A stretch of 64,000 nt of DNA. It comes from Buddleja alternifolia. Lineage: Eukaryota; Streptophyta; Magnoliopsida; Lamiales; Scrophulariaceae. The notes below the pieces were generated by a model, which worked only from the letters and a program-made list of their open reading frames with translations, was not told the DNA's origin and ran no database searches. The translations under genes were made by a program, and so were the position numbers. How positions within the stretch are numbered: position 1 is the stretch's first letter; each line of letters begins with the position of its first letter. The DNA lies in NCBI GenBank assembly GCA_019426215.1, contig CM033401.1:21333134-21397133 (forward strand). Direction: 5' to 3'. This document shows positions 10,601-22,240 of the stretch, one piece after another.

Positions 10601-11072
10601 AATGAAATTGATATACCAAAAAAGGGGTGAATTGGATCTAACTACTCTAATAACTTCTTCAGTGTCACAAGTCCAATCTTCGCGAATCCTCAGGTCTAAA
10701 GACATGCACACTACCGTGACCAGTAATTCAATCATTGATAGTCAACGAGTAATTACCCATGTGACTGAATTACGGCGATCCGTGTTCGAAATGTATCTAT
10801 GGCACAAGCTCCCACCATCTAAAGTGACCGACTGACATTCCTTGTCTGAGCCTGCACTCATACAAGTCTGGTCTTAATGCCCAATTAAGACTCTTCGACT
10901 TGAGAACTCTAGTTTGAGTAAACAAGGGACCGACACTTCTAGTGTCGTTCTCCTCAAAACATGAGGAATAGAAGGCCCCTCTTGATTATTTAGGACTTAT
11001 TTGTTCAAAACATAATAATGCCATCAAGATTGATATGAACAAAACAAATGGCTTGGAGGGCATAATCCTAAT
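10601..11072 (-). repeat. Copia-type LTR fragment (middle and right part)
   Basis: Same portion of the LTR as 6436-6917, ending CCTAATA at about 11072. A 20-30 bp deletion removes the ATATCAATTCCATTG segment present in the other copies. Confidence 0.68.
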
Positions 11073-11242
11073 AGATGGAACACAGTCGTTTGACATGGAT
11101 TCTAAAATACATGCTTGGTTTGGATACTCGATTGTTCGTCCTTCTGATAGGATTATAACAGAAATAAGCATATATCGCGGCAAGTAAATTATAACAGAAA
11201 TAAGCATATACTCGATTCTAAAATATTTCGCGGCAATTTTCT
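11073..11242 (+). repeat. Leader remnant with 22-bp direct repeat
   Basis: Short leader remnant up to CCTTCTGATA, then two copies of ATTATAACAGAAATAAGCAT (about 11152 and 11188) separated by about 14 bp, then a short echo of the leader (CTCGATTCTAAAATA) before the DUF4283 fragment. This looks like filler sequence from break repair. Confidence 0.5.
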
Positions 11243-11778
11243 TTGGTGGGCTACTTCATAGGAACAAGGCCGTACTTTCCGGTCGTTAGGAGATTGTTCT
11301 CCTCAATATGGAATGGCATTTCAGATATTAAGGGTACGAATTCAGGATTTTTCTTCTTTAGATTTGATAATGTGGTGAATATGAATAAGGTGTTGGAAGG
11401 AGGACCATGGCTGTTAGAAGGTCAAGCTATATTTTTGGAACAATGGCGAGTAGGTATGACTCTACAGATGCAGGCTCATAAAGACATCCCCATCTGGATC
11501 AAATTTCATCATTTGCCAATGGAATATTGGACTACTTACTGAAGGAATAAGCATTGTTGTCAGTGCGGTAGGTAAACCTCTTTTCCCGGATGCTATTACA
11601 TCAAAAATGGATAGAATTTATTACGCTAGGGTTTGTGTGAGCATGAATGTCCTTGATCATACCTATATGTTCTTACCTTCGGAATCTGGTGAATATAATA
11701 GCACATGTCATATTGATATTGAGTATGAGTGGCATCCACAGACTTATTAGTTTTGTAAGTCCTTTGAACATTCTAGAA
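11243..11778 (+). pseudogene. LINE ORF1 fragment with DUF4283, copy 4
   Basis: Encodes VGYFIGTRPYFPVVRRLF, NSGFFFFRFDNVVNMNKV, LEGGPWLLEGQAIFLEQW and LPMEYWTTY. A 4-base duplication (TACT) there breaks the frame. The rest of the domain (GISIVVSAVGKPLFPDAI, RIYYARVCVSMNVL, SGEYNSTCHIDIEYEW) follows in another frame. A short deletion removes AEFV. Ends at the LTR at 11779. Confidence 0.84.
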
Positions 11779-12898
11779 TGTTCCATTGTTTAATCCAATT
11801 AAACAACTAGTTTAATTAATTCGTCCACTCAATTCATTTGTCCATCTAATGACAAATTATCAAAATGCCCCTCCAAGTACACAAAGTGATTTCCCGCTCA
11901 TTCCTGTTAGCGCGACTCTCTAGGTTCGTCTTGATTGGCTATGGGAGGATACCAAAGGATGTGGGTGACACCTAACCAGCCCCATGGCCCCACATCATAG
12001 CCCAATCAAGTACGAAATGACTATGTCACTACGAACCTCTTGGCTATGAATTCCATATGAGTATAAACCCTTCACAGATGTACCCCGATCGAGTGAGAGT
12101 CTTGGAATATGTCAAACTTACATCGATGCTATGCTATGAATCATAGTAACATGAAATGACACAACTGTCCTGTGTGTCCCACACGAGTCAGTTCTATTGT
12201 TTTGGCCAAAGACTTTCCATTTCAATTACCTATGATCGCATAGGGTATCTACTCATTTACTTTCGAGACAGTGAATCCCTTCTTGGCAATCACTTTACAA
12301 CTGCTACTTGCCCATTGGGATCGCACTTCGAGGTTGGCCCCACCAACGGGTGAATTGGGCCTAACTACTCTAGTAACAGATCCAACGTCACAAGCACATC
12401 GTGATAGTGAATCCTCAAGTCACAGGCTCACGCATACTATCATAGTCAGTAATCCAATCATTGACAGTCACTGAGTAAACACCCTGTAATCAAATTTCTG
12501 CGAGACATGTTCGAATACATTAATTCCATTAATGTATCTATGACACAAACTCTCATTATCTCATAGTGTTCGAGTGGCAGTGTTTGTCAGAGCATGTGTC
12601 ATACAAGTCTATTCGAATCTTAAATTGTTAATGCCCAATTAAGATTCTTTGACTTGCTAACCTTTTTTAGTGTTCACGTACCAAGTCCTTCCAGTGTCCT
12701 TCTCCACATCTCAGAAGGAGTGGAAGACTTGCCTTGATACACACATGGACTAGTTATTTGTTCGTTACTTATAAATGCCATGAAGGTTTACATGAACAAA
12801 AGATAATGCCTTTCTATATTTATTGTTAGGTGTATAATACAACTAAGTTCCCTACTTAATCTAATTCCTTATTGGCGTATGAGGGCACATTCCTAACA
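11779..12898 (-). repeat. Complete Copia-type LTR (3' LTR of a minus-strand element)
   Basis: Runs from TGTTCCATTG to CCTAACA, so it has the TG...CA ends of an LTR, and is 1,120 bp long. On its upper-coordinate side it is followed by a purine-rich tract (minus strand AAGTGGGAGAT) and then by antisense Copia pol, which identifies it as the 3' LTR of a minus-strand element. Fragments of this LTR are scattered through 2050-11072. A relative with a different left end lies at 39538-40789 and 56416-57663. Confidence 0.8.
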
Positions 12899-12915
12899 AT
12901 CTCCCACTTGCACTC
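12899..12915 (-). other. Candidate polypurine tract of the Copia element
   Basis: Minus strand reads AGTGCAAGTGGGAGAT immediately before TGTTAGGAA of the LTR. Purine-rich sequence directly before the 3' LTR is where plus-strand DNA synthesis starts in LTR retrotransposons. Position is the main evidence. Confidence 0.6.
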
Positions 12916-14330
12916 AATCTCAATTGCCATGGTATCGAATGCCCATCTTCAGAAGATGTCAATCTAGCACTGCTTGGTGAGTGGGCCAGCCATGCTTTTG
13001 GCTGTGGCTATTTTTTGCACGGCTATACAGCCTTTTAATGTGTTTGGATTCATTGCGAGACCTTGGTTCTCTTGCTCTGCGCTACAGCTCTTTTGTTGTC
13101 ACAGTGACAACGAGATCCCCAGGCTAGGAGCCATTTGAAGTTCCACCATGAACTTCAAAATCCAAACAATCTCCTTAGCAGCCTCTGAGGCAGCCATATA
13201 ATCACTCTCAGTAGTGGAAGCAGTGGTGGTACTTTGCTTGAAATCCTTCCAAGACTCTGTTCCACTGTTGAGGGTGAGTATAAACCCAGGTGTGGACTTT
13301 CGGTCATCTATGTCAGACATGTAATTGTCCATACTTTGTTCCCCATTTTTCATAGAAGAGAAACATATCCTTAGTTCTTCTCAAGTACTTTGGGTTACAC
13401 GTTTTTCGACTATCCGGTGCTCTTTGCTCAGGTTAGCTTGAACCCAATTATTACGCTCATAGCGTAAGCTTTGTCCGGTTACGTACACTGTCTTGTGTAC
13501 ACAAGGCTACCTTCTGCTGAGGCATAGGTTTTCATATTCATCTCCTTTCGGCCTTCATCACTATAAGGATTCGTCAATTTTTAGGGAGTTGAACCCTCTA
13601 TCTTAAAGACAAGAGCCCTTTCTCAGATCCTCCATCCTGAATGATTTTAGGATATCCTCTAAGTAAAGGATTTGGGAAAGTTCCATCATTTTATTCGCTC
13701 TATCCCTATAAAGACGAATACGAGTGATATTTCCCAAGTCTTTCATGGAGAATGCTATCGAGAATTGTGTATTGACCGAAGTCAATAAGCCTATATCATT
13801 TCCTATAAGTAGAACATCGTCTATGTATAGAACCAGAAATGATATATAGCTCCCACTGGTCTTCTAGTGGACACTTGGTTCATCTTCATTTTTGACATTC
13901 CCAAAGTTCTTAACTATGTCATCAAAGCAAAGATTTCATCTACGAGAGGTTTGCTTTAGTCCATCAATGGACTTGTTTAACTAGCAGATTTTATGAAATT
14001 AGCTTTGGATATGAAACCCTTGGGCTTCATAGATGTCCTCCTCAAGGAATCTATTGAGGAATTTGGTCTTCACATCCATCTTGCGGATTTCACGGTCTAG
14101 GTGTGTTTCTAGGGCAAGCAGGATTCTTAAGGATTTGATCATAACCATGGCCAAAAGGGCTTCCTCATAGTCAATGCCCACCTTTGACTATACCCTTTTA
14201 CCATTAGTCTGGCCTCGCCATTCGTGTGTCTTTCTCTTGTAGATCCACTTGTATCTCTAAAAGGTACAATACCTTCGAGGTGATCTACCAGAGTCTAGAC
14301 TTGGTTCGAAGAAATCAAATTCATATCCTC
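12916..14330 (-). pseudogene. Decayed Copia pol (reverse transcriptase and RNase H)
   Basis: Read from 14330 downward. Near 14160-14000 is the start of the Copia reverse transcriptase, with GIDYEEALLAMVMIKSLRIL and then MDVKTKFLNRFLEEDIYEA (usual form MDVKTAFLNG). At 13785-13603 is the later part: SMKDLGN, RLYRDRANKMMELSQILYLE. At 13353-13099 is RNase H: DDRKSTPGFILTLNSGTESW, then KQSTTTASTTESDYMAASEA. Many frameshifts and stops. Gag, protease and integrase are not recognisable upstream, and no 5' LTR was found, so the element is broken at its 5' side. Confidence 0.88.
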
Positions 14331-16970
14331 TTCCATTGCTTCACACCATATCGTAGAGTCCATACACCATCGTTTGGTCATAGGTAGAGACATCATATCC
14401 ATGGTTTCCTTCTACTACAACATATACACTATGCTTATCTTGCAGCAGATAACCATATCTCTCAGGCGGCTGAGATACTCTACCTGACCAAATCGTTGGT
14501 GGTTGGTTGTGTCATAATGGGCTTGTTTTGTGTTTCTTGAATAGTTGTTCTCAATGTACTTTCATTTTGTTCTTGAAGGACAATCTTTCTACCAGCTCCA
14601 CTTTCTTAATCGAATTTAGAGAAAGTAATCCTCTAAGGAGTCATTTTGTAGAGTGGATGGGATATGAGGTGATAGGATTAACTAGAGGGGATTACACTGT
14701 TCATGATAGTGATGGACAGTTGTAGCCCCCGTTTTGTGTAGAAAAATTATCCTGGGAATTTTATGGATCAGCCCCCAACCCACAGCACAAAACTGATGAT
14801 ACTACCCCGGATTGTGCGATATTACTTTTTTGCCCATCGTTTAAGAGGTCAATATTTTCCAAAACTTCTGCCATTCGCCCGTGCTCAGTGACTGCTAAAA
14901 AACCCTAAGTCAATTTATCCTGTTCACATGTTTTCGATCGGCGATGAATTTGACACTTCATCTATCTGTACAATGGTATAGCGTAAGCGTGGTTTTGTGC
15001 TATAATGTAAGAACCCAACAATAGGGTTTGTAGTTTATGGTATTTTGTCCATTCGTTCGATCCGTAACATTTTAAAGGTTATTTTTGAATGCAGCTAAAT
15101 TTTTTTTGTTCATCCAGGTAATGTGATGCTTGGCGACTATAAGAAATTGATCTCCTGGTAGTGTTCGTATTGAAATTGCCAAATATCTGCCCAGTGAGAT
15201 CTTCAATGTCCCTGAGCGCAAATGGTGGGATTCTGTTGGTTTCCTTTTTGTCATTCGGAGTGTGTTTATGTTGTGTATTTGTGGCTTGAACAAAGTATGA
15301 ACATGACATGTGTTGTTAGTTCATGTGACTTGAATTGTTTATCATTATGTTAACTTTAATGTGCATTTCTGTGCGTGTAATTTGGTCGTTGTTAACCCGT
15401 GTTGGTAGTTATCTCGATTGGACCTCCGAATAAATCCCCTGGCTGGTGTGAAATTTTTTTCCCAAATCTTATGTTAGTATTGTGCATTTGATTTTGGGAT
15501 GTTACTACCAAATGTGGGAAAATATTTTATGTTTTGACGTTATTAAATCATGGATTATAAATCCTGATTGACTATCAGTTGGCAAATTTTATAATTACAC
15601 GCTCTCTGATCCTATCTTGTGTTTAAGTCCATTGAGTTTTCTAAAGACTCTGCCATCTATCCATTTCTAATGCATGATTTTATGCTAACTCATGGTATTT
15701 GTTTGCAATATATGCATGTTTGTACATTGTGATATACATTATCTTGCACATTGATATTGTGAAGATTTTCCCTTGACATCTAGTTTTTCGAAACGGAAAG
15801 AATTTATTTTGGGATACTCTTTTTTTGTGATAAGCAACGTCACAATATATTATCTACCAGGGTATTTAGCCTATTTACGTTCTAGTTTATGTAATATTCA
15901 GTTGGTTGAATAACAAGTTTATACTTGGCCCCAAATGCAGTTGTTAATATGTGTCATTAACACATATTAACAATGTTGTAAATACCAAGTGAATCTTAAT
16001 GAAATCATGTCATCGTACCGCATGTATACTTTGCAACTTAACCAACAGTCATTTGATAATGAGCCTTTTAGATGCATATTACCCACATCAACTCTGCAAC
16101 CTGTCATCTTTATATATTTACTTTTTGTAATTGAATATATGAATGTATATTGTATGCATCATTGGTTTATGTTTGTGATGGGCAATATTGTCATGTTAAT
16201 TTTCCATTCAGCCCAATATCACATAAAATCGGTTTAATTATTTTTGCACATTTTCGCGTTCTGGGCCACCACATATGAAGGCGGTTCTTGCTCATATACA
16301 ATATGTTAGGTCATTCACACTCATATTATAATTGCATAAGCTATGTGAATTTTTCAGTTTGGAATGTGTAATATTATTTGTCCTTACACAGGCTTAAGTG
16401 AATATGCTATACTGTGTATGTCAAATGTGTTATTGCAGCAATGGGTGTTGCCTTTTCTTCCGTGAGCATTTAGATTTAATTCGTATATATGGTTTAACTC
16501 TGTATATATGATTTAATTGTTTTTCTTCCACCCACACGTCTTAAATCATATTAGTTTTTACTAACTATGGTTAATCTCCATATCCAAATGATGTGACCAT
16601 AATCTCTGTTTGTGCAGATATGGATATATTTTGTATGTGTGTTCATGGATTTGCAATCAGGTCAAATTAGATTTATTCAACTTGTATCACATCATTGTAT
16701 ATGGAATCATTTCTCTAACCCCCTTTTTCAGCCATAACATGTCAATTTAGCAGCCAAATCAGCCAAGTTTTGCTTCAGTTATGAAAATTCTAAAATAGTA
16801 TTGACATAACACTTTTGATCAAGACTTGCAATGGTTAATATCTAACCACCAAAACGAATTGTAGCCTATTTTAATTTTTTTATTATTATATTAGTTTTTT
16901 TAACCATTCAACACACTTATATCTTCTATAAATACTCTCCCCATTAATTGAAAAGCAGAATCCTTTCTTA
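14331..16970. other. AT-rich region without a recognisable gene
   Basis: No domain was recognised in any frame. The short minus-strand frame at 15072-15309 and the plus-strand frame at 15989-16237 are not supported by codon pattern or motifs. A plus-strand stretch near 15155-15290 translates to a fairly ordinary-looking peptide (SGSVRIEIAKYLPSEIFNVP) that could be a host-gene or transposon relic, but I cannot name it. Confidence 0.5.
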
Positions 16971-17077
16971 ACCCACTCACCTTCAGAACACTCCGTCTTT
17001 AGGTGCTGGGCTTTGGCCGTGAATAGCAGGAACCGTTTTAAGACCACAAGCCCATGCTTGACCGGCCAAACCCTGCC
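16971..17077. repeat. Direct repeat R1, left block
   Basis: About 105 bp beginning ACCCACTCACCTTCAGAACA, repeated at 21133-21236 with few differences. In R1 it is separated from the rest of the repeat (18086-19068) by about 1 kb that R2 lacks. Confidence 0.8.
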
Positions 17078-18085
17078 CTATCCACGCCCGACACTTGAGC
17101 CCGACATTTAACCACGTAATATGCAACACGTATCACTTGAATGTAGTCACGATGTATGATCACGATACAAGAACCACATGATGGAGTAATTTCACGAAAT
17201 CCATAAAATCGATATTTATTTTGAAATCACTTTTGCAAAAAATGCATTTGAAACAAGTACGAAATCACTTAGGTCACGATTGATGCAATGAAGCATTTTA
17301 GCTCACAATAGAATATTAAATCAAGGAAATAGTTTTTCAGAATTTCATTAAAAGATCTTTTTCTTGAAATCATCTTCACAAAACATGCCTGGAAAATTAT
17401 TTTCACAAAATTTCTTTGAAATCATTCATGCAGTTACCATTTGGCAACATGAGATGGTTAATTTAAAATGAGTCCATGATTTGATTTTGAAAGCATTCAA
17501 ACTCATGTTCATGTGAAGTATCACAGCACGATGTAAGTATATAGATATATACGATGTGATGAAAATTTCTTCCAGTTTAGAAAGACATATAACTATAATT
17601 TTGAGAGGCAACTCACCTCATCCAATCGAATACCAAAGCTCAAGTCCAGTGTTCGAGAGATGATCAACCTTTCTCGTAAGTGCATTTACCTATTTCAAAT
17701 AACTATACTCATCAATACGCTCCTAATAACCACTCATCCGATGATTGTTAATTTTCGATTTGATACACTTGATCACAAATAATCAAAGATTAGGCCAATC
17801 CAACTTACCCAACATTATCCCCCTTCACGATAATATATAACTTCGATACGAAATGATTACACCAGATCGATCCAATATGCGCCTCCATTATCGCGCGTCT
17901 CCGCTATTATCCTTGTCTCTTCCCTTTAACCTCCTAATCATCAAGTAAACTTAGTATCCATATATTCCCAAATAACTAAGCTTTCGTACAATGAAAATTC
18001 CATCTCTACAATCAGAGCTAAAATAGGTTAAATTGGCATTCAAAAACAACATTCGAAATTTGCTCATTCAGGTACCTCCTGCTAC
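17078..18085. other. 1-kb segment present in R1 but absent from R2
   Basis: No coding motif. It is either an insertion into R1 or a deletion from R2; no clear target-site duplication or inverted ends were seen at its borders. Confidence 0.45.
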
Positions 18086-19068
18086 ATTTTACTAAAATCA
18101 ACCATATTACACCATGTATCGTGGAAATTTTTATCTATATAGACATCTACACACACAGGACTTTCCCATAATGGTCTTGAAATTACAATTTAACCATTGG
18201 AAAGATTAATTTGAAGCAAAGAGATGTGAAAGATAGTTTCTGGACATAACAATAGCACACAGGCAAGGACTCTTTGGCGACCATTTTGGGACAATTTCCG
18301 AATTGTTTTTCAAAAAACGGTCATAAAACAATATCTACACTCGACAAGGATTCAAATAGTGATTTTGCATGTACAATCAAGGCAAAGTAAAGGGGTTTCA
18401 GGGAAACTAAATATGAAACACAGATTCTGGAATTGAAAAGAGTTTACTGGCAATGATGCGTTAAGTGCAAATTCTGTAACGATTTCCAAAGAACATTACC
18501 TGTAATGATATCCACACTCAATAGAGGTTTCCAAAAATGGTCTTGCACGCATGATCAATCCACCAGAAGATTTGTTTTTTGTCAAGAAAAAACAGAACAC
18601 AGTTCTGAAAATTAAAAATCAGGACAGCTTTGTGCAAGGTTTGAAGCCATTCTGAAATTTTAGGTAGCCAATTCAACAAATACGATTCCATAGTGTTGTT
18701 CCTTGTCCTCTTAGGATAAAACTGATATAAGGAACACCAAAAATGGACGTCATTTGGTCCCTCAAATATCAATTTTAGAGCAACTGCCAGAGCTGGATTT
18801 TAATGTGGGATTTGCTGGTAAGATTTATTATTTTGTTGTGGGTTCAGATTTTTCTTGTTGTAGTTCCTTTGAACGTTTGAGAGCTTAAAGAAGGTAAAAA
18901 TGGAGGAGAATAATGATGTTTGGACCTGGCAATAATTGGGTGAAATGAAAGGAAAAATGAATGAATTGGTAGTGGTATATATATAAAGTGTAAGGCGGCT
19001 TGAGGGCAATTTTCGTATTTGTGTCAAGTTTTAACCATATTGTATATCATCTAATGGTCCCTGCACAC
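18086..19068. repeat. Direct repeat R1, main block
   Basis: About 980 bp repeated at 21244-22240. On the minus strand the right end has a TATA-like run (TATATATATA at about 18975-18985) followed by pyrimidine-rich sequence, like the promoter of an LTR read on the minus strand, but no TG...CA ends or neighbouring primer site could be fixed. The minus-strand frames 18518-18772 and 18800-19027 have no recognisable domain. Confidence 0.75.
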
Positions 19069-19345
19069 ACATAAGAGTTAATATTCAGGTCCTACATAGA
19101 GAAAAATTAGTATTCATCCAATATAATCACCAAGAGAAGGGATAATACAAATTACTCAAGTAATTTTCAAGAGATTATAATACTAGTCATCGAATAGTAA
19201 GTATACTAAGATTAAGAAAACCCCGGGCATCCCAACAGTTATTTTAAAAACGTCCTCACTTGACACAACTTAATCGAATGTCCTTGGTTACGAGTCAATC
19301 AACTATGTCTTGGACATAAAACTTCCGATGTTCCCTTTGCGGATG

Positions 19346-20540
19346 CGGACGAGAGTGTGCATTCCTTTTACAGTGACTGGGTCACTGATAATGCACAAGC
19401 TAGAGGATTAATGCTCAGCTCGATGAGTTATGATCTTCAGCACTCCCCCATGAGAGAATGGATAATGCGAGAAACATACTATTTCATCTTAAAGAGTTGT
19501 TTCGGGAGCCCAGTAGGACTGTTCGATATTATTTGTCGAGAGAGCTCTTCGGAGCAAAGATGGAAAAAGATGAAAACGTGGCTAACCACGTATTGAAAAT
19601 GATCTCCATGATAGAGAAGTTGCAGTCTCTTGATTTTCACATGGATTTCCATCTTCAAACAGACCTCATCCTTCAGTCACTTCCAAATTCCTTCAGTCAG
19701 TTCATTGTGAATTTTGACATGAACGATGTTGAGTGTTCGCTATCTGGGCTAATGAGCAAACTCATTATTGCACAAATTCAAATGAAACAAAGAAAATTTA
19801 GACGTGCATACATCGCTTCTGTTGTTGGGCAAGCAGAACCCAAGGAAAAGGAGCCCACAAAAGTGTTAATGATAAATGGTTGTCTTAAGAGAAAAGCACC
19901 TGAAGACACTAGGTTGCATAATGAGATTCTCAAAAGATCAAACACTTGCCTTTCCTGCAAGGAGAAGGGTCACTGGATACGTGACCGTCCCCAAAGGAAG
20001 GCAAGAGCTGCTAAAGGTATGGAACTTTACGTTTTGAAAACTAATTGTTTAATGACTGCATTCTCCACTTCATGGATTGTAGACTCAGGAGCTAGCATCT
20101 GTGTTTTGAAACAGGATCTAGAAAGAAGTAGGAGGCTCGAGGAGTAAGAAGTGATGATCCATGTAGGCAGCGGACATAGTGTGGCAGCTAATCACATAGC
20201 ATCCACTTCTTTATTTTTATCTACTGGAATGTACTAGTTTTAAATGATTGCCTTGTTTTGCCTCATGGGCTCAAAAATATTTGTTTTATTCCCATATTGG
20301 TTAGACTTGGATACGATTTTCAATTTTTGAACAATGTTTGCAGTATTTATTTTTGAAATAAGTTTGTTGACTCTGCATTTTAGTAAATAGTTTATACTAC
20401 TTAAATGTCAAAAATAGATGTATTGTGAATACAATCACCAAGAAACGGAGTATGTCTGGGACAAACCAAAGACTCATCGGCACTTGAGACTAGGTCATGC
20501 TGGAGAAGTTTAGGATTGTCCATGTCTACACTCATGATAC
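19346..20540 (+). pseudogene. Copia gag with zinc knuckle and protease start
   Basis: Begins with WVTDNAQARGLMLSSMS. After a frameshift near 19470 it continues MDNARNILFHLKELF, ELFGAKMEKDENVANHVLKM, DLILQSLPNSFSQFIVNFDM, the typical gag (UBN2-type) core of Copia elements. A CCHC knuckle follows, CLSCKEKGHWIRDRP, with the last cysteine changed to arginine. Then comes the protease active site SWIVDSGASIC. The long frame stops at 20147 and the sequence becomes ragged, with a last recognisable piece near 20430-20490 (the pre-integrase block ending LGHA). Integrase and reverse transcriptase are absent. It is a 5' fragment of a plus-strand Copia element unrelated in orientation to the pol at 12916-14330. 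Confidence 0.85.
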
Positions 20541-21132
20541 CCCGAGCTAGTCCCACTGCTCAAGTAACCTCTAACTGGAAGGAAGTAGTGAAATACGTAA
20601 GCAAAGGCTTAATGAGCTCTAGTGTTCGTGTGAAAGGTGCTTAAAATAATTTTTAGTCACAAAAATGATAAATTAATGAGGTGGAAATGATAATAGTTTT
20701 TGTTTATCGAAAGATCATAGGAAACACGAGTTAAATTGCATAAAACCATTTAAGCAATAAATGGTAAGGCTCCAAAACTTTAGTGTATGCATGATAAAGT
20801 TTTGTTCAAGGATCATTGAAAGCATGAGTGAAATTGAATTTTCGTTGAAAAGAACAATTGAGCAATGTGTGATATGATATGAGATGTTTTAAAACATGCA
20901 TTTATATAGAAGGCAATTCAATGCAAGTAACATGTACAAGGCACGCTTAAGCAGGAGGGGGGCCATGTTAGCAATGACATAGCGTCCGATGACTCGCCCA
21001 CGACACTTTGGGTCCCGCTGCTTCTTCCTTATCACCCTTGAACACGCGGCTTAAAAGCCATCACCTTATGCCTCCTCACGAAGGCTCGAGATGCCTAATT
21101 GGTCATATCTGGAGTGTTCCACACGATTTAGT
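20541..21132. other. No recognisable gene
   Basis: AT-rich to about 20940, then a more GC-rich block (20950-21130) that adjoins repeat R2. No reading frame or RNA gene could be supported. Confidence 0.45.
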
Positions 21133-22240
21133 ACCCACTCACCTTCAGAACACTCCGTCTTTAGGTGCTGGGCTTTGGCCGTGAATAGGAGGAACCGTTT
21201 TAAGACCGCAAGCCCATGCTTGATTGGCCGAACCCTTACTACCTTTTACTAAAATCAACCACATTACACCATGTATCTTGGAAATTCTTATCTATATAGA
21301 CAGATATGTACACACAAGACTTTCCCATAATGGTCTCGAATTTACAATTTAACCATTAGAAAGATTATTTTGAAGTAAAGAGATGTGAAAGATAGTTTCC
21401 AGAAATAAAAACAGCACACTGGCAAGGACTCTTGGCGACCAGTTCGGGACAATTTCCGAATTGTTTTTCAGAAAACTTTGTCATAAAACAATATCTACAC
21501 TCGACAAGTATTCAAATAGTGATTTTGCATGTACAAATCAAGGAAAAGTAAAAGGGGTTTCAGGGCAAGTAAATATGAAACACAGATTCTGGAATTGAAA
21601 AGAGTTTACTAGCAATGATGCATTAAGTGCAAATTCTGTAACGATTCATCAATGATTTCCAAAGAACATTACCTGTTGATATCCACACTCAATAGAGGTT
21701 TCCAAAAATGGTCTTGCATGCAGGATCAATCCACCAGAAGAGTTGTTTCTTGTCAAGAAAAAACAGAACACAGTTCTGAAAATTAAAAATCAGGAGAGCT
21801 TTGTGCAAGGTTTGAAGCTATTCTGAAATTTTAGGTAGCTGACTCAACAAATGGGATTCCATAGTGTTGTTCCTTGTCCTCTTTGGATGAAACTGGTATA
21901 AGGAACACCAAAAATGGACGTCATTTGATCCCTCAAATATCAATTTCACAGCAACTGCTAGAGCTGGATTGTCATGTGGGATTTGCTGGTAAGATTCATT
22001 ATTTTTTGTGGGTTCAGCTTTTTCTTGTTGTAGTTCCTTTGAACGTTTGAGAGCTTAAAGAAGGTAAAAATGGAGGAGAATAATGATGTTTGGACCTGGC
22101 AATAGTTGGGTGAAATGAGAGGAAAAATGAATGAATAGGTAGTGGTATATATATAGGGTGTAAGGCGGCTTGAGGGCAATTTTCCTATTTGTGTCAAGTC
22201 CTTACCATATTGTATATCATCTAATGGTCCCTTCACACAT
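21133..22240. repeat. Direct repeat R2
   Basis: Corresponds to R1 (16971-17077 plus 18086-19068) with the 1-kb middle segment missing. The minus-strand TATA-like run is at about 22147-22156. It flanks the Copia gag fragment on its right, while R1 flanks it on the left. Confidence 0.78.

Noticed and set aside
15072..15309. Two overlapping minus-strand frames of 73 and 76 codons
   Set aside because: No motif, they overlap each other in different frames, and the composition matches surrounding non-coding DNA.
16971..22240. R1 and R2 as the two LTRs of the Copia element whose gag lies between them
   Set aside because: The promoter-like signal reads opposite to gag, no primer-binding site follows R1, gag starts about 280 bp away, and no TG...CA ends could be set.
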